Positions 8,862 through 15,876 of a stretch of 64,000 bases of DNA are shown here, in pieces. The stretch lies in assembly GCF_023115465.1 (NCBI RefSeq), contig NZ_CP096034.1:4402001-4466000 (forward strand), read 5' to 3'. Positions within the stretch are counted from its first letter, which is position 1, and the number at the start of each line of letters is the position of its first letter. Source of the DNA: Gottfriedia acidiceleris (GTDB taxonomy: Bacteria; Bacillota; Bacilli; Bacillales; Bacillaceae_G). The notes under the pieces were generated by a model. The model was given only the letters and a program-made list of their open reading frames with translations, was not told the origin of the DNA and ran no database searches. A program made the translations under genes and the position numbers.

Positions 8862-9753
8862 GCGTTTATTACAAAAAGGTAAAGATTCAACAGTTTCATC
8901 GAGTGATTTATTGCAACAAACATCTACTGATCAAGCAGTTCAAGTTGAAGAAAATGAAGTGGTTGAAATTTTCCCTAAAATTTCATTCCATCCATTAATG
9001 CATATTGAGGATGAAAAGCGTTATGTTTATCAGTTTTTAAATAACGAGCTTTCTCCTTTAAAACCAAATCAATTATCATTATCTGCAATCGAACTTGAAA
9101 TTAATGATGACGGAAGTGCCACTGTTACAGCATTCGTTCGTAACAGTTTAGAAAAATTAGTTCGTTTAGAAGACGCTATTCTTTTATTGATTAGTGAAGA
9201 AGGAGAACTATTAGCAAAAAAAGGATTTAGATTGGAAGAGCTTGGCGAAATGCCACCTTGCAGCAGCCGCCCATGGCGCTTTGTATTTGAACGAGAGTAT
9301 TTACTAAAAGAGGACTTGCCTGAAACAGGTTTTGAGTTAGCATTTGATTTATCAAAAACTATCCACCGATTAGATATAGATCCAACATGGGAAGGCCGAC
9401 TTACTGAAGAACAAATTACAGAATTAAGCAATCTTGTAAATTCTTTACCTAAATTACGTATAAATGAAGTGAGTTTACATGCTTTACGAGCAAGCTATAA
9501 TGAAGAAGGAAACTTAGGCGTTAATATTTTAGTTCGAAATGGATCAACACAAGCTGTTAATCTAGAATTACTACCACTAGAAATGTTAAATGAGAATGGC
9601 GAAATAATTGCAAAAGGTTTATTCACACTACCTCCATTAACAATACAGGCAAATACGAGTAAACCATGGACATTTATCTTCCCAAAAGAACTAGTTGAAA
9701 TAAATGCGTTCTCACAATGGACAATTAGAATACCTGAACAAGAAGTTATTTAA
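8845..9753 (+). CDS. slaP: Accessory Sec system S-layer assembly protein (SlaP-like)
   Basis: 302 residues, no signal peptide. Two related SLAP-type domains are visible: about 60-165 and 195-300, each with 'L...E/V...L.A..N..G...V...VRN' and ending in 'KPWTFIF' or 'RPWRFVF'. This duplicated layout matches the S-layer assembly protein encoded beside SecA2 in the B. anthracis/cereus type S-layer locus, where it helps SecA2 secrete S-layer proteins. Here the reading frame is intact although the adjoining secA2 is broken, so it is either an orphan on the way out or works with another SecA. The ATG at 8845 has AGGGGG about 12 nt upstream. A terminator follows. Confidence 0.85.
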   Translation: MLSSIKRLLQKGKDSTVSSSDLLQQTSTDQAVQVEENEVVEIFPKISFHPLMHIEDEKRYVYQFLNNELSPLKPNQLSLSAIELEINDDGSATVTAFVRNSLEKLVRLEDAILLLISEEGELLAKKGFRLEELGEMPPCSSRPWRFVFEREYLLKEDLPETGFELAFDLSKTIHRLDIDPTWEGRLTEEQITELSNLVNSLPKLRINEVSLHALRASYNEEGNLGVNILVRNGSTQAVNLELLPLEMLNENGEIIAKGLFTLPPLTIQANTSKPWTFIFPKELVEINAFSQWTIRIPEQEVI

Positions 9754-9783
9754 GGCATATTAAAGAATAGATTCACAAACTTT

Positions 9784-9828
9784 AAAAGCAGGATTTATGG
9801 TCAATTAAGATCTTAAGGCCTGCTTTTT
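9784..9828. terminator. Terminator behind slaP, shared with the convergent comK-like gene
   Basis: Stem AAAGCAGG/CCTGCTTTT around a 26-base loop that itself contains TTAAGATCTTAA, followed by a T run. Confidence 0.7.
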
Positions 9829-9873
9829 GTATTTCCTGCCTCTGCTTTTTTTTTAAAACAACTTACCTCTTGC

Positions 9874-10407
9874 CTACCCATCAGAAGAATATCCTTCTAT
9901 TAATTCCTTAATCATCATTAACTTTTCTTCATCTGATTTTAGCTTATATTCTACTTTCTGACTTAAATACATACTAATAATCTTTGTGGCTTTACTAATT
10001 TGTTTATCAAAAATGTAATAAGAAATTGGGAATATCCTCTCTTCTCCATTCCTAAACTGTATTTTTGTTTTTCTTTTTTCTTTTATATATTTATTTATTT
10101 GGATAAAATTTAGCCATTTGCAAGATATGTTATTTTGCGAAGATGTAGGAATCATAATAATTGATAATGTGGGATTAATCATAAGAGGAATCTTTTTCAT
10201 AGTTGGATATTTACTTTTTACGACTTCGAGATGACCTCTAATCGATTGATTATGGTAGAGGGCGGATTCTTTCAAGATTGCTTTCATTGGCCGCTTTGAA
10301 TAGATCACCCCTTTGTTTTTATCTGTTATTTTGGTTAAATACTCTGGACGATCCGCAGCTTCAATCAGCATTGTTTCATACGATACAACATAATCTAATT
10401 TTGACAT
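9874..10407 (-). CDS. comK: ComK-family competence transcription factor
   Basis: 177 residues with an excellent ribosome site (AAAGGAGG). The centre aligns by eye with ComK: 'LMINPTLSIIMIPTSSQNN-CKW' corresponds to the 'PPIMVDPSNQIFLFPTLSS...CGW' region, and 'IQFRNGEERIFPISYYIFDKQ' to 'VTFSNGKTMELPISYNSFENQ'. ComK binds paired AT-boxes and switches on late competence genes for DNA uptake. This copy is about 15 residues shorter at the C-terminus than B. subtilis ComK, where proteolysis by MecA/ClpC is controlled. It is transcribed away from a sigma factor gene. Whether it is the main ComK or a ComK2-type paralogue cannot be decided here. Confidence 0.85.
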   Translation of the reverse strand: MSKLDYVVSYETMLIEAADRPEYLTKITDKNKGVIYSKRPMKAILKESALYHNQSIRGHLEVVKSKYPTMKKIPLMINPTLSIIMIPTSSQNNISCKWLNFIQINKYIKEKRKTKIQFRNGEERIFPISYYIFDKQISKATKIISMYLSQKVEYKLKSDEEKLMMIKELIEGYSSDG

Positions 10408-10439
10408 ATGAGCCTCCTTTGAGGATTTTTTACATATCG

Positions 10440-10448
10440 ATTATATCA
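10440..10448 (-). promoter_or_regulatory. Extended -10 element ahead of the comK-like gene
   Basis: On the minus strand TGATATAAT lies 33 nt upstream of the start codon. No good -35 is seen at 16-18 bp, which is what one expects of an activator-dependent promoter. Confidence 0.4.
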
Positions 10449-10713
10449 AAATTATCTTTCCTTATTTTTGAAACTTCTATGACCGTTTTTCAGTGTTTTA
10501 GTAAAATTTACTTCTTTTAAAAATATAAAAATAGATAAGATTTCATTAAATTATTTCTGGCAAATTTAAAGTTTTAAATTCAATACTCACATTTCACTCT
10601 GTTTTTTTTATTCTTAATTGAAGTTTCCAAATATGATCTATTTCTTATATTTTTATATAGTTACTTCACCGCGGAATACACACAAGGGCATGCCTTTAAG
10701 AAAGGCAGTAAGC

Positions 10714-11235
10714 ATGAAATGTAGTGAAGAACAGGTAGATTATCAAGTAGTTTCAGGAAAATTGAAGCCAAGTACATTCGATGAATGCATAAACCAGTAT
10801 GCCCGAATGATAAAAGCAACTATGAAGAAGTTACATATATATAAAAACTTTGATGAATACTATCAAATTGGTCAAATTGCACTATGGAAGGCTTATCAGC
10901 AGTATCAAACTGAGAAAGGGAGCTTTTCAAGTTACGCTTATATTACAGTAAGAGGCTATTTATTAAACGAGCTATCCAAAGCAATTAAATATGATGAGAG
11001 AAACGTAGTAGTAGAACAAAACCATGAAGATGTAATATATTGCGACGAAGCATTTTCACTAGATAATTTTATAAGTTTTCTAGATGGGATTTCTCCCTTA
11101 CAGAAGCAAATTCTAATTAGGCGTTTCTACTACAATCATGAGTTTCCACAAATCGCATATAGCCTAAATATGAAAGAATCTAGTGTTCGATCTAGTTATC
11201 GCTATGCATTAAAAAGATTAAGAGAATCAAGATAA
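10714..11235 (+). CDS. Sigma-70 family RNA polymerase sigma factor (small, sigma2/sigma4)
   Basis: About 173 residues from ATG 10714, which has AAAGG eight bases upstream; the longer in-frame ATG at 10618 lacks a ribosome site. Region 2 is visible as 'FDEYYQIGQIALWKAYQQYQ...GSFSSYAYITVRGYLLNEL' (about 45-95) and region 4 as 'LQKQILIRRFYYNHEFPQIAYSLNMKESSVRSSYRYALKRLR' at the C-terminus, a helix-turn-helix for the -35. No anti-sigma gene is adjacent. The size and sequence resemble the orphan SigH/ComX-like sigma factors of Firmicutes. Divergence from a comK-like gene suggests, but does not prove, a competence role. Confidence 0.85.
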   Translation: MKCSEEQVDYQVVSGKLKPSTFDECINQYARMIKATMKKLHIYKNFDEYYQIGQIALWKAYQQYQTEKGSFSSYAYITVRGYLLNELSKAIKYDERNVVVEQNHEDVIYCDEAFSLDNFISFLDGISPLQKQILIRRFYYNHEFPQIAYSLNMKESSVRSSYRYALKRLRESR

Positions 11236-11242
11236 AATTTTA

Positions 11243-11280
11243 AAAATAAAGTAATCTATTTGTTGATTACTTTATTTTTT
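11243..11280 (+). terminator. Terminator of the sigma factor gene
   Basis: Stem AAAATAAAGTAATC/GATTACTTTATTTT with an eight-base loop and a terminal T run, starting eight bases behind the stop codon. Confidence 0.85.
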
Positions 11281-11456
11281 TAAAATTGAGTTCCTATTAA
11301 GTCCAAATTAACTAGTACTTTCCTCCTGTTTTTACAAATTTTAAAACTATGCCGTTTTGAGTAGGACTTCACACATTTTTTAACATTTCCTTCCATTTTG
11401 ACCTATTCTAAAATATTATTCCAAAATTACTAAATTTTACCAGTTGTTTTTTAGAG

Positions 11457-11485
11457 TTTCGACATTTTTTTTACAAATGTCGAAA
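11457..11485. promoter_or_regulatory. Inverted pair of Spo0A-box-like sites upstream of sinIR
   Basis: TTTCGACA at 11457-11464 and TGTCGAAA at 11478-11485 each match the Spo0A box TGTCGAA and point towards each other. In B. subtilis sinI is activated by Spo0A~P. The same bases can form an 11-bp RNA hairpin followed by T-rich sequence, so a terminator is an alternative reading, although the upstream gene already has one. Confidence 0.6.
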
Positions 11486-11533
11486 TGTTTTTTCTTAGAA
11501 TTTTTCCAATTGTTTCAAATATGAAAAAACGCC

Positions 11534-11561
11534 TTGATTTATCTAAATCTTTTAATATAAT
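11534..11561 (+). promoter_or_regulatory. Candidate SigA promoter P1 for the sinIR leader
   Basis: TTGATT (11534-11539), 16-bp spacer, TATAAT (11556-11561). It lies about 50 bp downstream of the Spo0A-box pair. Confidence 0.5.
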
Positions 11562-11619
11562 TGAAATATTAGTAATATTATTGTTTTTTTTGAAACTACA
11601 AATTACTACAAACTATGTA

Positions 11620-11648
11620 TTGGATTCATTATATAATTGTTATATAAA
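11620..11648 (+). promoter_or_regulatory. Candidate SigA promoter P2 for the sinIR leader
   Basis: TTGGAT (11620-11625), 17-bp spacer, TATAAA (11643-11648). A start near 11655 would place the riboswitch at the very 5' end of the transcript. Confidence 0.55.
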
Positions 11649-11684
11649 TTTTTTAAAAATTGTAATAAATCCACCAGAACTCTC

Positions 11685-11815
11685 TCTAGAAAATGGCAAA
11701 CCAATTGAGAGGTTGGGACGCAAAGCCACTGATCTTAATCGTAAATATAGTTAAAATGAACTAGTTCGCTATATTTTTTAACTAGTAAACGAACTAAGAC
11801 AGCAGGGTTACCTAG
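11685..11815 (+). promoter_or_regulatory. Cyclic di-GMP-I (GEMM-I) riboswitch ahead of sinI
   Basis: The conserved core is present in order: GGCAAACC (11695-11702), P2 closed by a GAGA tetraloop of GNRA type, GGGACGCAAAGCCAC (11715-11729), CTTAA entering P3, and GCAGGGTTACC (11802-11812) leaving it. These match the V. cholerae Vc2 aptamer class. P3 carries a longer AT-rich insert than usual (11740-11792). Directly behind the aptamer AGGTAT-TTT-ATACCT (11814-11828) can form a hairpin that competes with the 3' strand of P1 and is followed by TAATTTT, and the sinI SD follows at 11836. Whether c-di-GMP raises or lowers expression cannot be read off safely. Confidence 0.88.
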
Positions 11816-11850
11816 GTATTTTATACCTTAATTTTAGGAGGCTATTATCC

Positions 11851-11988
11851 ATGTACAGTCAATTGGAAAAACATTCTGCCGAATTAAACTGGATCGACTT
11901 ACTACTAGAATGCATTGAAGTAGGCTTAAGTCCTGATGAAGTGCGATCATTTCTTTACAATTGCGTTAAAGATTCATGTCAAAACTAG
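11851..11988 (+). CDS. sinI: SinI-family antirepressor
   Basis: A 45-residue ORF with AGGAGG nine bases upstream of its ATG. The segment ELNWIDLLLECIEVGLSPDE followed by VRSFLY matches the SinI core (W-x-L-x5-A/C-x-x-x-x-SP-E-E-VR-FL), two helices that pair with the C-terminal helices of SinR and pull it off DNA. SinI of B. subtilis is 57 residues. The gene lies directly behind the c-di-GMP riboswitch and 62 nt before sinR, the standard sinIR order. It is the antirepressor arm of the biofilm switch that should control the exopolysaccharide operon at 45.7 kb. Confidence 0.9.
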   Translation: MYSQLEKHSAELNWIDLLLECIEVGLSPDEVRSFLYNCVKDSCQN

Positions 11989-11993
11989 GATAA

Positions 11994-12045
11994 CTACTCC
12001 CTACTATGATATACTTTTTGTAATAGTCAAAAAGATATGGAGTAG
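11994..12045 (+). promoter_or_regulatory. RNA hairpin covering the sinR ribosome-binding site
   Basis: CTACTCC (11994-12000) pairs with GGAGTAG (12039-12045), which contains the only SD of sinR (GGAG, eight bases before the ATG). An inner helix ATAT-A-CTTTTTG/CAAAAAG-ATAT extends the stem. SinR translation may therefore depend on ribosomes arriving from sinI or on RNA unfolding. Confidence 0.55.
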
Positions 12046-12050
12046 CTTAT

Positions 12051-12371
12051 ATGATTGGAGAACGAATTAAAAAACTACGTTTACAACATGGAATGTCACT
12101 TACAGAGCTTGCAGAACGTGCTGGTATCGCAAAATCTTACATAAGTTCGATTGAACGAAATCTACAAAGCAATCCTTCAATTCAAGTACTTGAAAAAATT
12201 GCTGGCGTCTTCAATACAACGGCAGAAAGCCTCCTGAAAGATGATATTGATCCAACAAAAATTATTGATTCTGAATGGATGGAAATCCTTCAAGAAGCAA
12301 TAAATTCAGGTATACCCAAAGATGAATTATTAAAATTTATTGAGTTTAATAAGTATAAGCAAGGCAAATAA
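12051..12371 (+). CDS. sinR: SinR-family transcriptional repressor (biofilm master regulator)
   Basis: 106 residues, close to the 111 of B. subtilis SinR. An N-terminal helix-turn-helix of the Xre type (IGERIKKLRLQHGMSLTELA...AKSYISSIERNLQSNPSIQVLEKIA) is followed by a linker and a C-terminal SinI-like oligomerisation segment (EWMEILQEAINSGIPKDELLKFIEFNKY). SinR tetramers repress exopolysaccharide and matrix operons at GTTCTYT-type sites; SinI binding releases them. Candidate sites are present upstream of the epsA-like gene (45976-45993). The gene is co-transcribed with sinI and ends in a strong terminator. Confidence 0.93.
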   Translation: MIGERIKKLRLQHGMSLTELAERAGIAKSYISSIERNLQSNPSIQVLEKIAGVFNTTAESLLKDDIDPTKIIDSEWMEILQEAINSGIPKDELLKFIEFNKYKQGK

Positions 12372-12373
12372 AC

Positions 12374-12416
12374 CTTCGAATTAAAATGTTTCCATTTTAA
12401 TTTGAAGATTTTTTTT
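12374..12416 (+). terminator. Terminator of the sinI-sinR operon
   Basis: 15-bp stem CTTCGAATTAAAATG/CATTTTAATTTGAAG with a four-base loop and an eight-T run. Confidence 0.9.
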
Positions 12417-12426
12417 CCCACAAAAA

Positions 12427-12466
12427 ATAAGAAGGGTGCTCTTCAAACGAAGAGTGCCCTTCTTAT
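12427..12466. terminator. Second hairpin terminator, probably for the broken leftward gene
   Basis: ATAAGAAGGGTGCTCTTC pairs with GAAGAGTGCCCTTCTTAT around AAAC, with A-rich left flank (T-rich on the minus strand). It lies 24 nt beyond the stop of the remnant at 12490. Confidence 0.75.
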
Positions 12467-12489
12467 CATTTATTTACGTAAATCATATT

Positions 12490-12707
12490 TTAGAGTAATG
12501 TTATCGATATAACAGCATCTTTACTAGAGCTGCCAGATTTATCTTTAGCATACATAAGTTTTAACACATGTTTACCTGGTTGAATAATAAGCTTTTTATT
12601 TATCCAATGGTTATCTGTACCTGATTCACTAACTAGTATATTGCATCTAATGAAATCGTTAAGATACCTTTATTTAGTTGAGAAAGCTCTAAATAATCAA
12701 AAGATAA
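12490..12707 (-). pseudogene. Frameshifted C-terminal remnant of an unidentified protein
   Basis: Two overlapping minus-strand frames read as one protein end: FDYLELSQLNKGILTISLDA, then a shift, then LVSESGTDNHWINKKL, IIQPGKHVLKLMYAKDKSG and AVISITLL with a TAA at 12490. The beta-rich C-terminus resembles carbohydrate-binding or Ig-like surface modules, but I do not recognise the family. There is no start codon and the upstream part is lost. A hairpin terminator in the right place supports a former gene. Confidence 0.55.
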
Positions 12708-12719
12708 TTAGAAAGAGCT

Positions 12720-13040
12720 TCATCCATTCAAATAATGACTGACTAAAAGTTTATACGTTTTTATCTTCCAACCGCATTTTGTTCTTCAGTTTTTGAAACA
12801 TTCATTTCTGTTGACCTTCCCCGCTAGACTGCCTTGGCTGTTTAGTATTAAATATGAAATAAATTAAACGTAAATACTGTTCATTCTCTATTTTTTTTCA
12901 TATTCCAAAGTAAAAACCAGGATTATGTACTGGGTCTTTAGTATCCTGCTGATTTACATTCGAATATCAATTTGAGAAATTTGTAGAAACTACAGGGGAT
13001 AAATATCAGAGGAGTAGTCTTTTTGTTCAGATTAAGATCA
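12720..13040. other. Gene-poor stretch, no feature recognised
   Basis: Short open frames only. A minus-strand frame near 12900-12970 ends in 'DPVHNPGFYFGI' and might be another gene scrap, but it is too short to assign. I see no RNA gene or repeat here. Confidence 0.3.
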
Positions 13041-13044
13041 AAGC

Positions 13045-13099
13045 AAAAAACCCCCGATTTTTAATATAGTTAAACTATAAAACAAATCGGGGGTTTTTT
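13045..13099 (-). terminator. Terminator at the end of the exopolysaccharide operon
   Basis: AAAAAACCCCCGATTT pairs with AAATCGGGGGTTTTTT; an inner TATAGTT/AACTATA pairing fills the loop. This strong GC stem sits just behind the LCP gene. Confidence 0.92.
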
Positions 13100-13100
13100 C

Positions 13101-14009
13101 TTATTGTATTAATCCCAACTGATCGCGTAGTTCGTTTGAAAGTGCTAAACGATTTTCTTCCGGTACTAAATAGTAGTAGATTCCCTTAATCATTTTTCCA
13201 CTTCCTTCTAGTTGCTGTTGTTCAATACTGTCAGTGGCACCGCGGTAGCTTTTCTGAATATCGAACATTTCATCTAAGGTTAAATTAGTTTCTAGATTTT
13301 TACTAATCAAATTTAATATATCCTTATAACTCACTAAACTTTTAATTTTTGTTCCTTTATTAATTACTTCCTGAATAATTTGACGTTGTCTAGCTTCCCG
13401 TCCAAAATCACCTTGTGGATCCTCGTAACGCATTCGGGAGAAACTTAACGCCTTTTCTCCATTTAAAGATAATAATCCCTTTTTAAAATGATAACCATCA
13501 TTTGTGAAGTCTAGTGTATTCATAACCTCTACTCCACCAATTGCATCTACAATGTCCTTAAATCCCTCCATATTGACCTCTAAATAGTAATCAATAGGTA
13601 TGTTTAAAAATTTCTCCACAGTGTTTACACTCATCTGTATGCCACCGAAAGCAAATGCATGATTAATCTTATCCGTACGATCTTTCCCTACTATTTCAGT
13701 ACGAGTATCACGTGGAATACTAATAATTTTCGTCGTATGTTTTGTAGGATTTACGGTTATGACCATTAGGGAATCAGAGCGCCCCTGGTCACCTGGCCGT
13801 TTGTCTACTCCTAAAAGCAATACTGAAAAAGGATTCTTTTCTTTAACGCTGACAGGTTCGACCCTTTTCTCTGTCTTATCAATTGGGTGATAGATCACAC
13901 TTGTCGTTTTCGTTACTTCATGATAAACATAAAATCCAGTAGCTCCAGCTATAACTACGAGTACGGTCAAAACAATTCCAATGCGCAACATTATTTTTTT
14001 CCAGCTCAC
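13101..14009 (-). CDS. LCP-family (LytR-CpsA-Psr) polymer-peptidoglycan ligase
   Basis: 302 residues from a GTG at 14009 with AAAAGGAG upstream. One N-terminal membrane helix (about 8-28), then an LCP domain with its signature residues: LLGVDKRPGDQGRSDSLMV, SIPRDTRTE, DKINHAFAFGG and the Arg-rich 'DFGREARQRQII' segment. LCP enzymes move a polyprenyl-phosphate-linked glycopolymer (teichoic acid or capsule) onto MurNAc of peptidoglycan outside the membrane. As the last gene of the leftward cluster it suggests the polymer made upstream is attached to the wall. A 123-nt gap separates it from the metallophosphoesterase gene, so it may also have its own promoter. TagU is the nearest B. subtilis type. 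Confidence 0.9.
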   Translation of the reverse strand: MSWKKIMLRIGIVLTVLVVIAGATGFYVYHEVTKTTSVIYHPIDKTEKRVEPVSVKEKNPFSVLLLGVDKRPGDQGRSDSLMVITVNPTKHTTKIISIPRDTRTEIVGKDRTDKINHAFAFGGIQMSVNTVEKFLNIPIDYYLEVNMEGFKDIVDAIGGVEVMNTLDFTNDGYHFKKGLLSLNGEKALSFSRMRYEDPQGDFGREARQRQIIQEVINKGTKIKSLVSYKDILNLISKNLETNLTLDEMFDIQKSYRGATDSIEQQQLEGSGKMIKGIYYYLVPEENRLALSNELRDQLGLIQ

Positions 14010-14132
14010 GGATATTGCTCCTTTTAGTAAATATTAGAATGTAATTCACAACTATATTTATAAATTTATAACTAAAGTGTGGTAAGTTTCTAAGTTAGCA
14101 ATTCTTACTTATATTCATAAGCCTTGATTGGT

Positions 14133-15134
14133 TTATTTTTTTTGCTTCAATGTTAAAATATTAATTTCAGGTGGATTAAATAATCTAAACTTAAGGAATG
14201 GAATAAAATTGCTGCTTCCTAGGCCTGTGCTTACATATTGTTTGGTATGTTTGTACTCCCAAAGTCCTTTAACGCGGTTTTGTGGAGGAAACAGACCACC
14301 CCACTTATACCAACCCTCTGGAACGAATGGTGCTCCTATAAAAGGTAAACGAATTTGTCCTCCGTGATAATGTCCAGCAATAATCAAATCGTATTTACGA
14401 TCTTTAAACTTCAGACTAGAATCATTTAAAAGAGTATCAATTCTCGTGTCAACTATAGGATAGTGGTTAAGCGCAATTAGGACATTATTCTTTTTTAAAT
14501 GATTAATACCGGATATCTCTTTCATTAATGTTTTACGATGCTCAAAATACTGCTTGGTTTGTGAATATTCAGGTAAGAAGATTCCATTTGTTTGTTTTTC
14601 ACTTTGAGACGGTTCCAGGATCGACGTTTCAAAGTCAACGAAGTTTATTGAGGAATTGCTTTTTTTGACTGAATAAACAGATTCCAAGAATTTGACTCCA
14701 CGTTTTTCAATTCCTTTTACAAACTCACTTTTTACTAATACACCTTTTGAATTCACATAATATGACTCAGGATCTTCATTTCCAGGTATATAAATGGCAT
14801 TCTCTTTATTTTTTAACCCATCTAATAACTGATAAAAAGGCTTGATGTTAGTACTCTGACTTTTAAGAACCATATCCCCAGTGAAAACTATTGCATCGTA
14901 ATTTATAGAATTAATAGATTTAAGCAATCGACTTTGATTTTTGCCGAACTCTTTACCGTGTAAATCTGTGATTTGAAGAATTTTATATCCTTCGAACTCT
15001 TTTGATAAGTGGTCTACTAAGACATCTTGTTTTGCTATTGTAATTCGGTTATTATCCAAAATTATATAAATTACTAGAGCACAGATAAATAATATGATTA
15101 ACCCTGCAACTACTTTTGCTAATTTATTTTTCAA
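14133..15134 (-). CDS. Membrane-anchored metallophosphoesterase (YaeI/YkuE-like)
   Basis: 333 residues from a TTG at 15134. An N-terminal membrane helix is followed by the calcineurin-type metal motifs: TDLHG (about 55), FTGDMV (about 85), PGNEDPES (usually GNHD/E, here the His is replaced by Glu), NHYP and GHYHGGQ. Family members hydrolyse phosphodiesters or lipid-linked phosphates at the outer membrane face. A role in recycling a lipid carrier or trimming the polymer would fit its place between the sugar genes and the LCP ligase, but this is inference. The GNH to GNE change may alter activity. Confidence 0.8.
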   Translation of the reverse strand: MKNKLAKVVAGLIILFICALVIYIILDNNRITIAKQDVLVDHLSKEFEGYKILQITDLHGKEFGKNQSRLLKSINSINYDAIVFTGDMVLKSQSTNIKPFYQLLDGLKNKENAIYIPGNEDPESYYVNSKGVLVKSEFVKGIEKRGVKFLESVYSVKKSNSSINFVDFETSILEPSQSEKQTNGIFLPEYSQTKQYFEHRKTLMKEISGINHLKKNNVLIALNHYPIVDTRIDTLLNDSSLKFKDRKYDLIIAGHYHGGQIRLPFIGAPFVPEGWYKWGGLFPPQNRVKGLWEYKHTKQYVSTGLGSSNFIPFLKFRLFNPPEINILTLKQKK

Positions 15135-15195
15135 AGTAACCGCTCCACTATCAACTTTTTATACAAAGTATTGATAACCCATTCAAATGAAATTA

Positions 15196-15864
15196 CTATT
15201 TGATTGTCTGCTTTAATTCAAAAAAATCAAAGAGCTCCTCAACGCTTTCAGTTACATAAACATTCTTACATTTATCCGCGTCAACTTTACTTTCAAATCC
15301 GTAACCATACGTCACAGCAATAAAATCAATTCCCACTTTCTCTGCACCAATTGCATCATGCATGCTATCACCGATCAATACTACTTTTGATAAATCATTT
15401 TGACCTATCTCTTCTAAACACATTAAAATTAAATCTGATTTACTAAGCGTATCGGCATCATCGACACCGAAAATAACATCAAAGTGCTTACTCAATTCGA
15501 AATTTTCCAAAATTTCTTTTGCTAAATCATCCCTCTTTAGCGTCGCAACTGCCGTAGTACATTTTTTCTCTTTTAATGAAAATAGTAACTCTTTAATATA
15601 GCTATATTGCTTAGCTTCGAATTTACCCTTTTCTTTGTATCTACTTCTATAAATTTTTACAGCTTCTCTTGCCTTCTCTTGATTAAAACCGCACTCTCGC
15701 ATAAACGATTCGGCAGGTGGTGGACCAATAAATCGTCTCTGCTGTTGAACTGTTAATTCCGGTGCCCCCATTAGCATTGCAGTATGATTCGCACCAATCA
15801 TGATTCCTTCCGCTGTATCTAATAAAGTTCCATCTAAGTCAAAAATGATTGTAGAATATTTCAT
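15196..15864 (-). CDS. HAD-superfamily phosphatase (phosphoglycolate-phosphatase type)
   Basis: 222 residues. Motif I is FDLDGTLLDT (nucleophile Asp 9), motif III/IV include the region 'ATLKRDD' and 'VVLIGDSMHDAIGAEKVG', with a cap domain inserted after motif I. These enzymes dephosphorylate small sugar phosphates. It is 12 nt from the aldolase-fusion gene and downstream of the KdsB-like cytidylyltransferase, so the likely substrate is the phosphorylated product of the aldolase, analogous to KdsC or the Neu9P phosphatase in other acid-sugar pathways. It is not of the KdsC tetramer type (it has a cap domain), which is unusual for such a role. Confidence 0.82.
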   Translation of the reverse strand: MKYSTIIFDLDGTLLDTAEGIMIGANHTAMLMGAPELTVQQQRRFIGPPPAESFMRECGFNQEKAREAVKIYRSRYKEKGKFEAKQYSYIKELLFSLKEKKCTTAVATLKRDDLAKEILENFELSKHFDVIFGVDDADTLSKSDLILMCLEEIGQNDLSKVVLIGDSMHDAIGAEKVGIDFIAVTYGYGFESKVDADKCKNVYVTESVEELFDFFELKQTIK

Positions 15865-15876
15865 ATGCCCTCCGCT

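Noticed and set aside
10618..10713. N-terminal extension of the sigma factor
   Set aside because: No ribosome site before 10618, hydrophobic and unlike sigma factors; ATG 10714 has one.
11485..11754. 89-codon rightward frame ending inside the sinI leader
   Set aside because: It has no ribosome site, is made of AT-rich low-complexity codons and its last 20 codons are the riboswitch core. The RNA explains the sequence better.
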